A DNA stretch of 64,000 nt from contig JADDKJ010000015.1 in the NCBI GenBank assembly GCA_033717875.1, forward strand, positions 1 through 64,000. Direction: 5' to 3'. Origin of the DNA: SBBG01 sp033717875. GTDB taxonomy: Bacteria; Pseudomonadota; Gammaproteobacteria; Ga0077554; Ga007554. Positions within the stretch are counted from its first letter, which is position 1; each line of letters opens with the position of its first letter. Position numbers and translations under genes: made by a program. Of the stretch, positions 53,376-61,892 are shown one piece after another. The notes under the pieces were generated by a model, which made no database searches, was not told the origin of the DNA, and saw nothing but the letters and a program-made list of their open reading frames with translations.

Positions 53376-54153
53376 GTGATATTCCTTCGGAAAAAGAAAT
53401 GGAGTTTAGTTTTGTCTGCAATGCCCGGAAGGCGATGCCGCGCTCATCACCCAGCACAAAGGTACAGACACCCTTGGCGCTCCAGGCTTCGTAATCGCCT
53501 TCGGCTCTGGGAATGGCGCAGTACGGTACGCCGACCTGGTCGCATGCCTGATGAATCCGCTGGAGTGCCTGCTGTACCGGTTCGGCCGCGATTTGCCAGG
53601 GGAAACCGCAGGATTGGGATAAATCCGCTGCGCCCTCCAGCACCAGGTCCACACCGGGCACCGACAGAATGTCGGCGATGCGTTCGACGCCGGCCAAGCT
53701 CTCGATCATGGGCACAACCATGATTTCATTGTTGGCCTTCGCTATATATTCAGCTAGGCCGTGCTTGCCAAACGAACCGGGACGGCCGCCGTTCAAGCTG
53801 CGCGATCCCACCGGATAGTATTTGCAGCCCGCGATAATGCGCTGCATCTCATCGGCGTTCTCCACCCTGGGCACGACGATGCCTTGTGCGCCGCCGTCCA
53901 GCGCCCGGAGAATTTCCTTGAGGCTGATGTCCGACACACGCACTAACGGCGTGAGGCCGACCGCCTCGGCCGCCCGGATCATGTTCTCCAGTGTTTCTGG
54001 GTTCACCATGACATGTTCCGTATCGATGATCACGAAATCGAAACCTGCCTCGCCGATCAGCTCGACCGCTACCGGCGACGGGATAGAACAAAACAGGCCG
54101 AACGCCGACTGCTTCCGGCGCAGTTTTTGTTTAAGCAGGTTGGGCCTTAACAC
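53362..54153 (-). CDS. acsB: HpcH/HpaI-aldolase-fold citrate synthase, SbnG/AcsB-like
   Basis: A 263-residue TIM-barrel protein of the HpcH/HpaI family. In staphyloferrin B and achromobactin loci this type (SbnG, AcsB) makes citrate for the siderophore from oxaloacetate and acetyl-CoA. Motifs: FGLFCSIPSPVAVELIGEAG, FDFVIIDTEHVMVNPETLE (metal and phosphate side), LTPLVRVSDISLKEILRALD, GGAQGIVVPRVENADEM and MVVPMIESLAGVERI. I start it at GTG 54153, which overlaps the acsC stop and has CAGG upstream; the frame is open far into acsC, so it is not a fusion. The dedicated citrate source suggests production even when the TCA cycle is restricted. Confidence 0.86.
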   Translation of the reverse strand: MLRPNLLKQKLRRKQSAFGLFCSIPSPVAVELIGEAGFDFVIIDTEHVMVNPETLENMIRAAEAVGLTPLVRVSDISLKEILRALDGGAQGIVVPRVENADEMQRIIAGCKYYPVGSRSLNGGRPGSFGKHGLAEYIAKANNEIMVVPMIESLAGVERIADILSVPGVDLVLEGAADLSQSCGFPWQIAAEPVQQALQRIHQACDQVGVPYCAIPRAEGDYEAWSAKGVCTFVLGDERGIAFRALQTKLNSISFSEGISRDNK

Positions 54154-56021
54154 GATGACAACCTGAATGCGTGCAATGGATTGGGAACCTTTTTGAATCG
54201 CGGCTCGCTGTCGCCCAGGAGCCGCCGCTTGGTCAACTCTTCGACTTGAAAGGTTTGCGCGAACACATCGAACGCTTTGAAACGTGCTTCGTGTTGCGGA
54301 TGCCTCATTTGGTACTCCCGTATCACCGTCGCCGTCATGGACCAGAATTCCTTTTCCGGTAACTCGTAGTGCTGAGCGAGGAAGATCGCCAGCTCGCCCA
54401 GACAGATAAAAAAGAATGAATCGCAGGAAAAATCCCTGACGGCATCCAGATCGTCGGTGAGGATGAAGGAGTTGCGATTGATACGTGCGTGGCTGGCGGG
54501 CACCGGAACCAACTCGGGACAATGTTCCGGATACGCCAAGTGCCGTGGGGAGAAGCGCACGCCATCGTGAAAGTCCTTCAACGCGATGCGTACCGGCCAA
54601 CCGTCCTTGTGGATCAGCATAATATTCTGTGCATGTGATTCCATGCCGATGCCGTGCCCAAACAGCATGTGAATGATCGGGCTTGCCGTCACGTGAAGCA
54701 GCTGTTCTGTCCACGCGCGCAAGCCGTGCTGCCGCATCCACGTATCGATCAGTGGGCGGCCATCGTCTTCCACATGGCAGAGTCCATTGAACGGCGCCGC
54801 GGATTCTCCTTGACGCAAATAGCGGTGCAGGCTTTCGCGCCAAATCGCGCCCAGCGTTCCGTACGCCTTCAACTTTCGGTTTTCCGGCATGGAGCCATAG
54901 TCGTAGCTCACCCCCAGCACCTCGCCAAGAATGACGAAATCGAGCTCTTTGGCATACGAATCCCATTCGATCAAACCTTGCAGCCAGTCCGTGACGATGG
55001 GGCCGTTCATCACGGTGTGCGCGGCCAGAATCCGGCTACTGGATGTGTTGGTGATGCTCAGCGATAGCTTGATGTAAGCCTTTTGCTTGGCGCTGTAGTT
55101 AGCCAGCGTGCGAATCGATTGTTGCGCCCGATAATTGTCCTGCCCGGCTCCCAGCCAAACGATGTCCTGTTTGACCAGTTCAGGATGAAAGAGGGGGATG
55201 ATCCGCTCTTGCCACTGCCATGGATGTACCGGCATCAGCCAATAATCGTCGATATTCTTGTTTTGCTGCTGTAGAACGGAAGCAAAGCACCGGTAATCCG
55301 GATCGCCCAACTCTTGCTCAATGAATGTCCGGTAGTCGATCCTCGCCGAATGGTTCATGCGGCTGTTCATTTTATGAACAGCAATCCAATTCACCTGAAG
55401 TAGTTGTTTGAACTCCGGCCCATAGAGTCGGTTGTCGTTCAGGGTAAAACCGATGCGGGACTTGTAGCAGGGATGATAGAGATGCGCATCCATGATGTCG
55501 CCTTCCAGCTCGTCATAGCCGCGCTGCGCCGCAGGCAGCCGAATGGGCCGGGGCTGGCTTTGCGCCTGCAGGTCCTTCAACAAGGTCTGTTCCAGCTCGT
55601 TCATGAAGGCCGTCAAGTGTTCGGCATGAGGAATCTGGCGAACGATTTCGGCGAAAACGTCTTGCAAGCTGGTCGGCCTTGGCTCGCTGTCACCGGATAA
55701 CCGGACTATCGGTCCTTTGTCCAGCTTTGCCAGTCCAAAGCTGTCTTTGAACCGACCCGGACAATGATATCGAACGATTTGGCCGTCGGGTGTTTTACCT
55801 TCCAATAGAAACGCACATGCGCTATTGGACGCGGCGCCGTCGAGATATTCATAAGACAGGATATTTTCGTAAATGAGCGCCTGAATCAATTGCCTGACGA
55901 CACGCTGCTCCACCTCTGCATAATAATGCTTCGATTGCAGGACGTTGATCCAGCTCGCGTCTGGATCGTTTTCATCGTTTCGGATTTGGTTCCCGATTTC
56001 CTTGGCTTCCAGAATGTTCAT
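54147..56021 (-). CDS. acsC: NIS siderophore synthetase, AcsC-like type B (IucA/IucC family)
   Basis: A 624-residue IucA/IucC-type synthetase. The ATP- and substrate-binding motifs are LYHPCYKSRIGFTLNDNRLY (HPxxKxRxG-like), LMPVHPWQWQERIIP, KLSLSITNTSSSRILAAHTV, MESHAQNIMLIHKDGWPVR and ALKDFHDGVRFSP. The last two read like type B members (AcsC, SbnC), which condense the 2-oxoglutarate carboxyl group with an amine or hydroxyl of the growing molecule. ATG 56021 has AAAGG 8 bp upstream and follows the exporter gene by 33 bp, the widest gap inside the operon. Confidence 0.87.
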   Translation of the reverse strand: MNILEAKEIGNQIRNDENDPDASWINVLQSKHYYAEVEQRVVRQLIQALIYENILSYEYLDGAASNSACAFLLEGKTPDGQIVRYHCPGRFKDSFGLAKLDKGPIVRLSGDSEPRPTSLQDVFAEIVRQIPHAEHLTAFMNELEQTLLKDLQAQSQPRPIRLPAAQRGYDELEGDIMDAHLYHPCYKSRIGFTLNDNRLYGPEFKQLLQVNWIAVHKMNSRMNHSARIDYRTFIEQELGDPDYRCFASVLQQQNKNIDDYWLMPVHPWQWQERIIPLFHPELVKQDIVWLGAGQDNYRAQQSIRTLANYSAKQKAYIKLSLSITNTSSSRILAAHTVMNGPIVTDWLQGLIEWDSYAKELDFVILGEVLGVSYDYGSMPENRKLKAYGTLGAIWRESLHRYLRQGESAAPFNGLCHVEDDGRPLIDTWMRQHGLRAWTEQLLHVTASPIIHMLFGHGIGMESHAQNIMLIHKDGWPVRIALKDFHDGVRFSPRHLAYPEHCPELVPVPASHARINRNSFILTDDLDAVRDFSCDSFFFICLGELAIFLAQHYELPEKEFWSMTATVIREYQMRHPQHEARFKAFDVFAQTFQVEELTKRRLLGDSEPRFKKVPNPLHAFRLSSC

Positions 56022-56054
56022 GTTCGTACCTTTATTTAAACCTTATTTAAATTG

Positions 56055-57491
56055 TCAGAAGGAACCCGCCGCAGCTTGTTGCTGCTTGGCGTACTGGTCG
56101 GTCTTGGGCAGCAACAGCGCCAGTGGCAGGGTTAAAAGAATCAGCAGGCCAATGGCGACGAATATCTCGTTGATGGCGGTAACGCTTGCGCTTGCAGACG
56201 CCAAGCCGTCACTCATCAATTGCGTGCGGCGCATTTCGAAATAAATGGATACCAGCACGATCGCCACCGAGGCCGTTACCCTTCTGAGAATATTGTTCAT
56301 GGCCGAGCCTTCGGTAACGAGATGCTCGGGGATGGCATTGAGGCCAGCGGTTGTGACGGGAATATAAGACAGCCCCAGACCAATGCCGCGCGCCATCATC
56401 AAGGCAAAAATCAACCATAGGGAGGAATGTTCGTTGATGAAGCCGAAGGCCATGGTCGATACGGCGCTCAATATAAGCCCCGTCGTCACCACCCCCCGGG
56501 GTCCTTTCGCATCCAGAAGCGTCCCGCCAAGACTCGCGAACGCGCTGGCGCATACCGCCGTGGCGAACAAGGCCAGACCGGTCCAGATCGCGCCATATCC
56601 CAGCACTGTCTGCATCAACAACGGCAGCAGCACAATGCTGCCGAACATACCGATCGATTGCGCGACTACCACCACCACGCTCAGGCAGTAACTGCCGATG
56701 GCAAAAATACGAAGGCTCAACAAGGGGTGCGATTTGCCCAACTCCACTCTGACAAATAGCGTGAGACACAATAGCGCCGCGATAAGCAAGGAAATATTCA
56801 ATGGATCCGTGAGCGCGGCTTGGTCCGTCAGCCGGCTCAGCGTGACCAGCAAGACCCCGATTCCCAGCGTAACCAATACAAATCCTTGCCAATCGAATCT
56901 CTGCGGCGTGCGCTCCGAAGACGCGGGCAGGCAGTAAATCCCGATCATTCCTCCAATAACGCCAGTGGGAATGTTCATCACAAACAGGGCACGCCAGTCG
57001 AAGAACTGGAGTAACAAGCCGCCCACGACGGGGCCCACGGCCGGCGCGAGCATTACCGCCATGCCCCACAGGCCTGTGATCTTGCCTCGTTGATCCTTGG
57101 GGTAGACCTCGAAGATCAGCGCGAGCGACAGCGGAATCATCAGGCCGCTGGCCACGCCCTGAATACTTCTCGCGGCGATCACCCACGGCATGGACGTCGC
57201 CAGCGCGCCGATACAAGATCCCCCAATAAACAAAGCCAGTCCGGATAAATACACTGTTTTCTTGCCGAATTTATGACTTAGAAATGCAGTGGCCGGCATC
57301 GTCATGCCCATGCTGATCATGAATCCGGTGATGATCCAGCTCGCCGCCACTGCGCCTATACCGAACGCGTCCATGAATTCGGGAATGGCCGGGTTCAGCG
57401 CAGTGTTGTTGAGACTGACCGTGAGGGTTCCGAGCAGTACGGTGAAAACGATTAGCCACCGTGGGGCTAGCCTCGATGACAATGGACTCAT
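56055..57491 (-). CDS. MFS exporter of the DHA2 (EmrB/QacA) type, probable siderophore exporter
   Basis: A 478-residue inner-membrane transporter with about 14 hydrophobic segments. Motif A appears as ATAFLSHKFGKKTVYLSGLA, the family's antiporter motif C near MLAPAVGPVVGGLLLQFFDW, and the entry VSLNNTALNPAIPEFMDAFG is typical of DHA2 proton antiporters. In achromobactin (YhcA), staphyloferrin B (SbnD) and vibrioferrin (PvsC) loci an MFS protein exports the finished siderophore. ATG 57491 overlaps the aminotransferase stop (ATGA); an ATG eleven codons earlier is inside that gene. Confidence 0.9.
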   Translation of the reverse strand: MSPLSSRLAPRWLIVFTVLLGTLTVSLNNTALNPAIPEFMDAFGIGAVAASWIITGFMISMGMTMPATAFLSHKFGKKTVYLSGLALFIGGSCIGALATSMPWVIAARSIQGVASGLMIPLSLALIFEVYPKDQRGKITGLWGMAVMLAPAVGPVVGGLLLQFFDWRALFVMNIPTGVIGGMIGIYCLPASSERTPQRFDWQGFVLVTLGIGVLLVTLSRLTDQAALTDPLNISLLIAALLCLTLFVRVELGKSHPLLSLRIFAIGSYCLSVVVVVAQSIGMFGSIVLLPLLMQTVLGYGAIWTGLALFATAVCASAFASLGGTLLDAKGPRGVVTTGLILSAVSTMAFGFINEHSSLWLIFALMMARGIGLGLSYIPVTTAGLNAIPEHLVTEGSAMNNILRRVTASVAIVLVSIYFEMRRTQLMSDGLASASASVTAINEIFVAIGLLILLTLPLALLLPKTDQYAKQQQAAAGSF

Positions 57492-58870
57492 GCTATTGCG
57501 CTTATTCCCTGTGGTGTTCTGCAAGCTTCACGCACGGCTTCCGAGAAGATTTGCGCGATACAGTCCATCTGAGTTTCCGTGACAATCAGCGGAGGCAGGA
57601 ATCTGACCACGGAGGAATGTCTGCCGCCCAACTCAAGGATCAGTCCTTTCTGAAAACATTTACGCTGAATCAAGGCCGCCAGTTCCGGATTCGCCAAGGG
57701 CTGGCCCAGTGAGTCGGTCTTACCTTGCCCATGAACGACCTCGACGCCGATCATCAGCCCCAGCCCGCGTACATCGCCGATTTCGCTTACGTCATGCTTG
57801 AGCGCGATCAGCCGTTGCATCAGTTGCCGACCGCGAAGCGACGCCTGCTCCGGAATATTCTGACTCCTGATGAACTTCAGGCTCGCCAGTCCTGCCGCCA
57901 TCGCCAGTTGATTTCCGCGAAAAGTGCCAGTGTGAGCGCCAGGTTTCCAGTGATCGAATTGCTTCCGGTAGACCAGCACGGACAGGGGCAGGCTGCCGCC
58001 AATCGCTTTCGACAACACAAGAATGTCCGGCACGATGCCGGCGTGTTCGAAAGCGAACAGCTTTCCCGTTCTGCCGAACCCAGTCTGTACCTCGTCGAGA
58101 ATCAAGAGGATGCCGTACTCTTCGGTAATGCTGCGTATTTCACGCAGCCACTCGACTGGCGCTGGAATAGCGCCGCCTTCTCCCTGCACCGCTTCCAGTA
58201 CCATGGCCGCGGGGAGTCGCACGCCGCTTTCAGGATCGCTCAGAATACTTCGTATATAGCGGGCGCTGAGTCGGTGGCATTGCTCTCCACCCACTCCGAA
58301 CGGACAACGGTACGAATAGGGATACGGAAGAAAATGCACATCTGGCATCAGTCCTTGGATCTCGCCTTTTTGGTGGAGCGTTCCGCTCAGACTCATCGTG
58401 GCATGCGTTGAGCCATGATAGCCACCGTGAAAGGCGAACACCCCGCTTCGGCCGGTGACCGTCTTGGCGAGCTTGACCGCCGCTTCAACCGCATCGGCGC
58501 CCGTCGGAGCACAAAAATGAATGTGGGCGTTTCTCGAAAATTCCTCCGGCAGACTGGCAAAGAGCTCGTCGACAAACGCTTCCTTCAGCGGCGTCGTAAT
58601 GTCCAGCGTATGCAATGGCACGTTTTGGTCGAGCGTGGATTTGATTGCATCGATCACCACGGGGTGATTGTGCCCCAACGCCAATGTTCCGGCGCCTGCA
58701 AGGCAATCGTAATAGGTCTTGCCATCCATGTCCGTGACATAAATGCCTTCCGCTTTTTTGATCGCCAGCGGCAAGCGTCGGGGATAGGATCGAGCGTTGG
58801 ACTCGCGTGCCGCCTGACTCTCAAGAAGAGACTGGTTCTCGCTACGTTCAATGACAAGTGTTTGCAGCAT
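57488..58870 (-). CDS. acsF: Class III aminotransferase, diaminobutyrate-2-oxoglutarate type (AcsF-like)
   Basis: A 460-residue PLP enzyme of the 2,4-diaminobutyrate aminotransferase family, which forms L-2,4-diaminobutyrate from aspartate semialdehyde. Visible: SYPRRLPLAIKKAEGIYVTD, LAGAGTLALGHNHP, CAPTGADAVEAAVKLAK, GGYHGSTHATMSLSG, ILDEVQTGFGRTG (cofactor Asp) and VLSKAIGGSLPLS with the Schiff-base Lys288, then GTFRGNQLAMAAG. ATG 58870 follows GGAG and lies 5 bp after the decarboxylase stop. Its presence argues that diaminobutyrate is a building block, as in achromobactin; in Dickeya its gene heads the operon whereas here it is third from the exporter side. Confidence 0.88.
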   Translation of the reverse strand: MLQTLVIERSENQSLLESQAARESNARSYPRRLPLAIKKAEGIYVTDMDGKTYYDCLAGAGTLALGHNHPVVIDAIKSTLDQNVPLHTLDITTPLKEAFVDELFASLPEEFSRNAHIHFCAPTGADAVEAAVKLAKTVTGRSGVFAFHGGYHGSTHATMSLSGTLHQKGEIQGLMPDVHFLPYPYSYRCPFGVGGEQCHRLSARYIRSILSDPESGVRLPAAMVLEAVQGEGGAIPAPVEWLREIRSITEEYGILLILDEVQTGFGRTGKLFAFEHAGIVPDILVLSKAIGGSLPLSVLVYRKQFDHWKPGAHTGTFRGNQLAMAAGLASLKFIRSQNIPEQASLRGRQLMQRLIALKHDVSEIGDVRGLGLMIGVEVVHGQGKTDSLGQPLANPELAALIQRKCFQKGLILELGGRHSSVVRFLPPLIVTETQMDCIAQIFSEAVREACRTPQGISAIA

Positions 58871-58875
58871 GACAA

Positions 58876-60117
58876 TTACTCCATTGCATTTGTGCGTTTT
58901 GATGGGTCCGCTTCGATAAACACCTGATGCGGGCGTGGATGACAAAGAAAGTCGGCATGCGAGATGTTGTAGCCATAGGCGCCAGCCAGCGGCAATACCA
59001 GCAGGTCACCGACCTTGGCGTCTGACAGGACAACGTTGCGGGCAAGCACATCCTTGGGCGTGCAGAGTTGACCGACGACGGTCAGCGAGCGGGTCGTCTC
59101 AGCCGGGCTCTCGCCTGTTCGACGCAGTGGAATATGAATCACCGGATGGTCGTGGGCTTGCGCTGCCGGCAACCGGAATTGATGGGTACCGCCCCGGCAT
59201 ACCGCGAAACCCTGACCGTGGTTTTGCTTCATATCCAGCACCTGCATCAGGTAGTAACCGCAGAACGCGGTGACAAAGCGACCAGGCTCGAAACGCACAA
59301 TCGGCGGATGCTGACAGTGTTTTAGCCGTTTTCCCAAATGCCGGCACAAGCTCGGCCAGTCGAACTGCTCCGACCGCAGATAATTCACGCCCATGCCGCC
59401 GCCCACATTGAGGTAACGGACTGTTTGCTTATTTGAGGCCAGCGATTTCCAGGAAGGCCATTTATCCAGATACCAATCCAGCAATTGCTGATGGCGCTCG
59501 ACCTGAAGCTGATGAGACATCGCATGAATATGGAAACCGCTCAGAACCAGGCTATCGCTTTGCTCGACCAGCGCCACCGCCTGCTCCAGTTGCTGCTCGT
59601 CGATTCCAAAGGGTGTCGGCGCACCCGCCATCGACAACTTGGTAGTGAGGTGGTCCGGCAACACCGGGTTGATGCGAATCAACACCGGTTGCCGGCGATT
59701 CAATCTCGTGGCAATCGTGTTCAAGCGGTATATCTCGCCCAGACTTTCCAGATGAATCATCTCCACCCCTTGCGTCAGCGCGTGATACAGATCCGAATCC
59801 AACTTTCCGGGGCCGGAGAAAATAAAATTGCGGTGCGTTGAGCAATTCAACACGCGCTGGATTTCACCGCCGGAAGAAATTTCGAAACCATCGACCCAAG
59901 GTGCGAGCGTTTCCAAGATTTCCGGCTCACTGTTGGCCTTGATGGCGTAGTACAGTTCAACCCCTTCCGGCAGAAACGACTTGAGCCATTGTGCGTGGCT
60001 CCGAAGCGCGTTGAGGTCATAGACGAAGGCCGATACTGGATCCGAATGCTCATCTGCCAGCGCTCTTGCCTGATCTACGACGATTGCCGGCAAGCGGTTC
60101 GTCAACCGGGGCATCAT
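58876..60117 (-). CDS. acsE: PLP-dependent fold III decarboxylase (AcsE/PvsE/SbnH-like)
   Basis: A 413-residue decarboxylase of the Orn/DAP/Lys family (alanine racemase-like barrel). The Schiff-base lysine is Lys60 in YYAIKAN; further motifs are GFEISSGGEIQ, FSGPGKLDSDLYHAL, GFHIHAMSHQ (histidine stacking on PLP), LNVGGGMGVNY (phosphate loop) and RFEPGRFVTAFCGYY. Family members in carboxylate-siderophore loci decarboxylate serine, a citryl-serine intermediate or diaminopropionate, to supply ethanolamine or an amine. ATG 60117 overlaps the preceding stop and follows AAGGAGG; ATG 60135 sits on that ribosome site and is rejected. Confidence 0.88.
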   Translation of the reverse strand: MMPRLTNRLPAIVVDQARALADEHSDPVSAFVYDLNALRSHAQWLKSFLPEGVELYYAIKANSEPEILETLAPWVDGFEISSGGEIQRVLNCSTHRNFIFSGPGKLDSDLYHALTQGVEMIHLESLGEIYRLNTIATRLNRRQPVLIRINPVLPDHLTTKLSMAGAPTPFGIDEQQLEQAVALVEQSDSLVLSGFHIHAMSHQLQVERHQQLLDWYLDKWPSWKSLASNKQTVRYLNVGGGMGVNYLRSEQFDWPSLCRHLGKRLKHCQHPPIVRFEPGRFVTAFCGYYLMQVLDMKQNHGQGFAVCRGGTHQFRLPAAQAHDHPVIHIPLRRTGESPAETTRSLTVVGQLCTPKDVLARNVVLSDAKVGDLLVLPLAGAYGYNISHADFLCHPRPHQVFIEADPSKRTNAME

Positions 60118-61892
60118 AGTGATACCTCCTTCCATGGCGAACGAAGCTGGACATAGCTGGCGAATTTGTCGGCCTCTGCTGCCAGTCTGATCTTGAAATT
60201 GGTTTTACAGGGAATGGTCCCGCCGCGAAGCAGATCGTCCAGTTCCGGTGCTGGAGACTGCAGCGCTGAGCGGATTTCCTGAAGCTCTTGATGCACCAAC
60301 TGCCACATGGCCGGCGCAATCTGGGGCTGACCATGCGTCAGCGCCAAGATTGCCTCGGAAAGATTATTAACCAGCAGGCAATAGGCGATGCGGCTCCAAC
60401 CCTGTGATCGTGAGTATTCCAATGCTTGTTTTACCCGTGCGGGTGTCTCCTCTGGAATCCATTGTATGCCGCGGTCGGCGGTCAGCTTCACACCTTCATA
60501 ATCGCGCAGCAACAACTTGACAGCTTGTCCATTCCGGTGCACCAGCACCGTATTTTGCAAGTGCGGCTCGAACACCACCCCGTGATTGAAAAACATGCTC
60601 AATACCGGGCGTAGCAACAACGCTGCATAGCGCTGAAACCACTGCAACAGATCATCTACGGCCGGAACCCTGTCCAAGTGCCGCGCAAGAAAAGGCAGGA
60701 TATTGGGTAATAGGGACAAGTCCCGACCAAACAGCGTACCAGCCATCAGGCAATCGTTCGCGCCTTCGGCCAGACAGAAATTGCGTCGCAGGATCGCGCC
60801 GGTTTGTTCCCGGAACCAAATCCTGTCATCATCGGAATGATCGGACGGGGACCAGCTGATCGCCGCCGGTTCGGCAACGGTTTGCAACCCTCCTGTGGAA
60901 TCGGCATGCGCTTCGATTAAATGCTGAAGGAGGCGATCGATGATCAGGGCGCTTTCCAACTCGTACCAGGCGTTCTTGCGCACACAATTGGTGATACGTA
61001 TGTTCAGCGAGCCTTTGATAAAGTAATCATGTCCCTCTACATAAAGCGTTCGCACCGAAGCGGTGGGAAACGCCCGGAAACCGGTTTCCCCCAAATCCCG
61101 AATACGACCCCCATCCAGCACGCGCTGAACCCGCCAATCCGCTCGGAAAAGCTCCGCCTGAATCGGGTGCATGCTGATGATCGCGTTTCCCGGCCGCGCG
61201 CTGGATTGATTAGCGAATCCGGTTAGCACTTGTTGCTCGGAGAGGCTGTTGGCGCCGATCCATAGTTCATCGAGCGGCACCTCGAACAAGTGCAGCCGCA
61301 ATGACACACCAAACTCGGGGGAAAAATCCTCCTGTCGAAGCGACAGTGGCCACAGCCTTGCTTTCGGTGCCGCTTGCGTCGGATGCCCAAACCAGAGACA
61401 TTGTTCACTGCTCAGATAATTGGCAAGCGGCTGTGTCGTCTCGTCCGCGAAATTCGCCACAATGGCTCGCTTCAGATCGCGGCTGGCGAGAATTTGTGTC
61501 AGCAGTTCCGGATTGCGCTTTTGCATCACGGCAGAGCAGCTATCCACCATGTATTCGGCCAATAAGCCCGCATCGAGGCGCTGCCAGCGTCCGCGATTAC
61601 GCTTGCCGAAAACGTCCGACAAGTAGTATTGGCTGCCCAATGCATCCTGCCGGTCGACCAGCACCAGGAATCGGGTGCCATCCGGCATTTGAACCATCAA
61701 CGGCATCGCCTGCCGAGACCGAACCCGACGATATAGCTGGAAAGGCAAACTCAAGGGCTCCTTGCGCCAGTCGTCGTTCAGCAGCGACAGCGGCAGTGCA
61801 AATTCCTTGATCAGACAATTGAGCAGCGAGTGACAAGCCGCCTGGTCACCAATGACCTGGGAATAGGACGCGCAGGACGGATGATGGCTCAT
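60114..61892 (-). CDS. acsD: NIS siderophore synthetase, AcsD-like type A (IucA/IucC family)
   Basis: A 592-residue synthetase. Motifs: WFGHPTQAAPKARLWPLS, SMHPIQAELFRADW (HPIQ in place of the usual HPWQ), PTASVRTLYVEGHDYFIKGS, NIRITNCVRKN and VVFEPHLQNTVLVHR with LLLRDYEGVKL. PTASVRT and FEPHLQN match the citrate-activating type A group (AcsD, IucA-like) that performs the first condensation. It overlaps both neighbours by ATGA junctions (start 61892, stop 60114), so it is tightly coupled to the ATP-grasp and decarboxylase genes. In achromobactin synthesis AcsD esterifies or amidates citrate with serine or ethanolamine. Confidence 0.87.
   Translation of the reverse strand: MSHHPSCASYSQVIGDQAACHSLLNCLIKEFALPLSLLNDDWRKEPLSLPFQLYRRVRSRQAMPLMVQMPDGTRFLVLVDRQDALGSQYYLSDVFGKRNRGRWQRLDAGLLAEYMVDSCSAVMQKRNPELLTQILASRDLKRAIVANFADETTQPLANYLSSEQCLWFGHPTQAAPKARLWPLSLRQEDFSPEFGVSLRLHLFEVPLDELWIGANSLSEQQVLTGFANQSSARPGNAIISMHPIQAELFRADWRVQRVLDGGRIRDLGETGFRAFPTASVRTLYVEGHDYFIKGSLNIRITNCVRKNAWYELESALIIDRLLQHLIEAHADSTGGLQTVAEPAAISWSPSDHSDDDRIWFREQTGAILRRNFCLAEGANDCLMAGTLFGRDLSLLPNILPFLARHLDRVPAVDDLLQWFQRYAALLLRPVLSMFFNHGVVFEPHLQNTVLVHRNGQAVKLLLRDYEGVKLTADRGIQWIPEETPARVKQALEYSRSQGWSRIAYCLLVNNLSEAILALTHGQPQIAPAMWQLVHQELQEIRSALQSPAPELDDLLRGGTIPCKTNFKIRLAAEADKFASYVQLRSPWKEVSL

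Noticed and set aside
53362..54966. A 534-residue fusion of unknown sequence with the AcsB-type citrate synthase
   Set aside because: The upstream part overlaps the intact acsC gene in another frame; the family's N-terminus and a GTG start sit at 54153.
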